Assembly (NCBI GenBank): GCA_018814505.1
Contig: JAHIZQ010000180.1
Coordinates: 1-13,221 of the forward strand
Direction: 5' to 3'
Length of the DNA: 13,221 nucleotides
DNA from: Candidatus Omnitrophota bacterium
Lineage (GTDB): Bacteria > Omnitrophota > Gorgyraeia > Tantalellales > Tantalellaceae
Shown: piece by piece, positions 11,011 to 13,221 of the stretch
Layout: each line of letters starts with the position of its first letter
Position numbering within the stretch: position 1 is the first letter of the stretch
Position numbers and translations under genes: made by a program
Notes under the pieces: model-generated
Databases searched by the model: none
The model's input: the letters and a program-made list of their open reading frames with translations, nothing else
Told to the model about the DNA's origin: nothing

Positions 11011-11963
11011 TGGATTCAGAAAGACTTACGATAAACGTTTCGCCGCACATTTTTTCACCGATGGATACAACGCGAATGATGAAGGATGTTTTAAAAGCGT
11101 TGATTCCCGCGGTTATAGCCAGTCTTTATTTTTTTAGGTGGCAGGCTTTTGGGGTTATGATTAGCTCCATTTTGGGATGCGTTATAACGGAATATGCAAT
11201 TCAAAAACTGTCGAAAAAAGAACTACAGCTCAAAAATTACAGTGCGGTTTTAACTGGCCTGTTATTGGCAATGGTATTGCCGCCAGCAATACCGCTATGG
11301 ATGGCCTTTTTAGGCGGAGTTTTTGCCGTTAGTTTGGGGAAAGAAGTTTTTGGCGGATTAGGGCATAATATATTTAATCCGGCGCTATTAGCGCGAGCGT
11401 TTCTTATGGCCGCTTTTCCAGTAGTTCTTACAACCTGGACAAATCCCTTTACACTGGACGCTGTTACAACAGCGACTCCTTTAGGTCTCGCAAAGTTTGA
11501 CCATGTTATCACGCCGTATATGAGTTTGTTTTTAGGTAATGTCGCTGGTTCGATAGGAGAAACTTCGGCATTGGCTCTTATCTTGGGCGGGGCGTATCTT
11601 TTGTGGAAAAAAATTATAGATTATAGAATTCCGTTGGCATACATCGGAACGGTTATGGTTTTTGCGGCTTTTTTACACATAACAGCGCCGGACAAATTTT
11701 CTCCGGCGATATTTAATGTTCTCGCGGGCGGGTTACTTATAGGAGCGTTATTTATGGCGACGGATCCGGTAAGTTCACCAGTAACCGCCAAAGGGAGATG
11801 GGTTTTTGGAATAGGATGCGGGTTAATAACAATGATAATACGCATATGGGGCGGGCTTCCGGAAGGAGTAATGTATTCAATACTTTTAATGAACGCAGTG
11901 GTACCTTTGATTAATAGAATAGCGCGGCCAAAAAGGTTCGGAGCGACAAATGGCAAAAAATAA
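11010..11963 (+). CDS. rnfD: Rnf complex membrane subunit D
   Basis: RnfD is an integral membrane subunit with covalently bound FMN, homologous to NqrB. The 317-residue product opens with a soluble stretch (LTINVSPHIFSP), then alternates hydrophobic helices with short loops, as expected for about nine or ten membrane segments. The flavinylation motif appears as DAVTTATPLG; by homology FMN would attach through phosphodiester linkage to the Thr at about residue 156, with Thr instead of Ser at the first position of the usual S-x-A-T pattern. GHNIFNPALLARAFLM and ATDPVSSPVT are further family blocks. The ATG at 11010 shares its A with the TGA of rnfC (TGATG), a classic coupled junction; an in-frame TTG at 11007 is less likely. 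Confidence 0.95.
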   Translation: MDSERLTINVSPHIFSPMDTTRMMKDVLKALIPAVIASLYFFRWQAFGVMISSILGCVITEYAIQKLSKKELQLKNYSAVLTGLLLAMVLPPAIPLWMAFLGGVFAVSLGKEVFGGLGHNIFNPALLARAFLMAAFPVVLTTWTNPFTLDAVTTATPLGLAKFDHVITPYMSLFLGNVAGSIGETSALALILGGAYLLWKKIIDYRIPLAYIGTVMVFAAFLHITAPDKFSPAIFNVLAGGLLIGALFMATDPVSSPVTAKGRWVFGIGCGLITMIIRIWGGLPEGVMYSILLMNAVVPLINRIARPKRFGATNGKK

Positions 11964-12525
11964 GATAACGTCAATTGTTCAAAATAGTGGGTTTAAAATA
12001 ATTTTTTCTTTAGCTATAGTGGGTATTTTGTCAGGCGCGGTATTGGTGTTTGTATACAATTATGCGATGCCGAAGATAAAAATAAACGTTAAGTCAGAAA
12101 CAGAAAAAGCTATAAAAGACATTTTTCCAAAAGTGAATAAAATAGAAAACATGAAAGACGAAGTTTTTCAGGTTATGGACGAACAGGATAAACTTTTGGG
12201 GTATGCGTTTATTGCTGAAGGAAACGGATACCAGGGAACTATTAAAATGATAATCGGAGTTGACACTGGTATATCCAAAATAGTGGGTATGGAGGTTTTA
12301 GAATCCCAGGAAACACCTGGATTGGGGGCTGAAATCGCCGAGCAAAATTTTAGAAAACAGTTTGAAGGGCTTTCGATAACACAGGATATCGAGTACGTAA
12401 AAAATCAAAAACCCCAGAAACCGAATCAGGTAGAAGCTATTACAGGCGCTACAATTTCTTCCCGGGCGGTTGTGAATATAATAAACAAAACGGTAACTGC
12501 CGCGCGGAAAGAAATAAAAGGATAA
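11950..12525 (+). CDS. rnfG: Rnf complex FMN-binding subunit G
   Basis: RnfG is anchored by one N-terminal helix (IIFSLAIVGILSGAVLVFVY, about 17-36) with its FMN-binding domain outside the cytoplasmic membrane. The 191-residue product has GYQGTIKMIIGVD, VLESQETPGLGAEI and the flavinylation motif AITGATISSRAV, where FMN is attached to Thr168. These are the conserved blocks of the FMN_bind domain shared with NqrC. Length is typical. The ATG overlaps the end of rnfD by 14 bases, so translation is probably coupled. Maturation would need an ApbE flavin transferase, not present in this window. Confidence 0.95.
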   Translation: MAKNKITSIVQNSGFKIIFSLAIVGILSGAVLVFVYNYAMPKIKINVKSETEKAIKDIFPKVNKIENMKDEVFQVMDEQDKLLGYAFIAEGNGYQGTIKMIIGVDTGISKIVGMEVLESQETPGLGAEIAEQNFRKQFEGLSITQDIEYVKNQKPQKPNQVEAITGATISSRAVVNIINKTVTAARKEIKG

Positions 12526-12532
12526 GGACCCA

Positions 12533-13144
12533 ATGATAAAAGATTTTGTCAAAGGATTATGGAGAGAAAACCCAGTATTCGTACAGGTTTTGGGGATGTG
12601 TCCTACGCTTGCGGTTACCACTAAAGCGCTTTTTGGTTTGTCGATGGGGATGGCAACGACATTTGTAGTTGTTTCGTCAAGTATGGTAATTGCCGCGATT
12701 CGGAAATTTGTTCCGGAGCAAGTCAGAATTCCAATATTTACTGTTATTATCGCGACATTTGTTACAGCGGCTGATTATTTTTTAAAAGCAAACTTTTTTC
12801 AGATCAGTAAAGCGCTGGGGCCCTATGTGCCTCTTATTGTGGTAAATTGCATTATATTAGGCAGGGCGGAAGCGTTCGCGTCTAAAAATGGAATAAGGCG
12901 GTCTATTCTGGATGCTCTGGGCATGGGTATCGGGTTTACATCTGCGCTTATTGTTTTGGGTTCAGTAAGAGAAATCCTCGGCGCGGGAACTATTTTCGGT
13001 GTGCGCATAATGGGGGAACACTTTACCAATTGGATCGTAATGGTGCTTCCCGCGGGGGCGTTTATCACATTAGGGCTTTTAGTGGGACTCTTCAATATCG
13101 CGGACAAAAAATTTAAAGATAAAAGACAAAGAGTCAAAAGGTAA
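12533..13144 (+). CDS. rnfE: Rnf complex membrane subunit E
   Basis: RnfE is one of the two related six-helix membrane subunits (with RnfA) that form the ion and electron path across the membrane, homologous to NqrD. The 203-residue product has the family opening FVKGLWRENPVFVQVLGMCP, PLIVVNCIILGRAEAFASKN in the middle, and DALGMGIGFTSALIVLGSVR toward the C-terminus. Conserved cysteines at LGMCP and VNCI are positioned as in other RnfE proteins, where they bind the shared Fe-S cluster. AAGGA lies just upstream of ATG 12533, seven bases after the rnfG stop. Confidence 0.95.
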   Translation: MIKDFVKGLWRENPVFVQVLGMCPTLAVTTKALFGLSMGMATTFVVVSSSMVIAAIRKFVPEQVRIPIFTVIIATFVTAADYFLKANFFQISKALGPYVPLIVVNCIILGRAEAFASKNGIRRSILDALGMGIGFTSALIVLGSVREILGAGTIFGVRIMGEHFTNWIVMVLPAGAFITLGLLVGLFNIADKKFKDKRQRVKR

Positions 13145-13150
13145 AACAAA

Positions 13151-13221
13151 ATGGAACAACTTATTCTTATCTTCATAGCGGCGAGTATTACTAATAATTT
13201 TGTGCTTACTTATTTTTTAGG
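13151..13221 (+). CDS. rnfA: Rnf complex membrane subunit A, 5' end only
   Basis: The window ends 71 bases into this gene. The visible 23 residues, MEQLILIFIAAS then ITNNFVLTYFL, match the first membrane helix of RnfA, including the conserved Asn-Asn-Phe-Val-Leu. It starts six bases after rnfE, with AAAAGG upstream overlapping the rnfE end. The order C-D-G-E-A agrees with the clostridial/Thermotoga-type arrangement, so rnfB is expected next, beyond the window. Confidence 0.9.
   Translation, partial: MEQLILIFIAASITNNFVLTYFL

Noticed and set aside
11621..11974. 117-codon minus-strand ORF opposite rnfD
   Set aside because: rnfD is strongly supported on the + strand; this is a compositional shadow.

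Overview
The window looks like a chromosomal segment of a strictly or facultatively anaerobic bacterium. The genes are compact and nearly all on the + strand, the DNA is AT-leaning, TTG and GTG starts occur beside ATG, Shine-Dalgarno sites are often good, and ferredoxin-type cysteine motifs are abundant. I cannot assign a phylum from the sequence. An uncultivated candidate phylum such as Omnitrophota would fit the flavour, but that is a guess.

Layout. (1) Positions 1-2097 are an accessory stretch. It holds the tail of a transposase-like gene, a gene-free block of hairpins and terminators with a repeated 21-bp segment, a complete DUF4143-type AAA ATPase gene, and a decayed copy of a Y1 (REP-associated) transposase element. 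(2) Positions 2098-8134 are a probable operon behind a near-consensus sigma70 promoter: a Fur-family regulator, a DUF5320-type protein, two NifX/ORP-like (Nitro_FeMo-Co fold) proteins, a 57-residue 2[4Fe-4S] ferredoxin, a small Cys-rich protein sharing the DUF5320 head, a SAM methyltransferase, a ferredoxin-containing Mrp/MinD-like NTPase, a CoA-binding (Rossmann) protein, a broken gene remnant, a second ferredoxin-containing NTPase and a COG0731-type radical SAM protein. (3) Positions 8136-9577 hold a small J-domain ORF and an intact Y1 transposase gene. The transposase is bounded by perfect 32-bp inverted repeats, and a diverged copy of the repeat lies before the J-domain ORF. (4) Positions 9613-13221 are the start of an rnfCDGE(A) operon behind a promoter with consensus -35 and -10 hexamers; rnfA runs off the window.

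How it fits together. The block at 2.1-8.1 kb has the parts of a metal- or Fe-S-cofactor assembly and trafficking system: small NifX-fold cofactor binders, P-loop NTPases with built-in ferredoxin domains, a free ferredoxin, a radical SAM enzyme, a methyltransferase and a metal-responsive-type regulator. Its nearest described relative in architecture is the anaerobe-specific orange protein (ORP) cluster of Desulfovibrio, but the Fur-type regulator, DUF5320-type proteins, methyltransferase and radical SAM gene make it different. No nitrogenase structural genes are visible, so FeMo-cofactor synthesis is not supported. The Rnf complex downstream would couple reduced ferredoxin to NAD+ and an ion gradient. 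That is consistent with a ferredoxin-centred anaerobic metabolism, but a functional link to the cofactor block is inference only.
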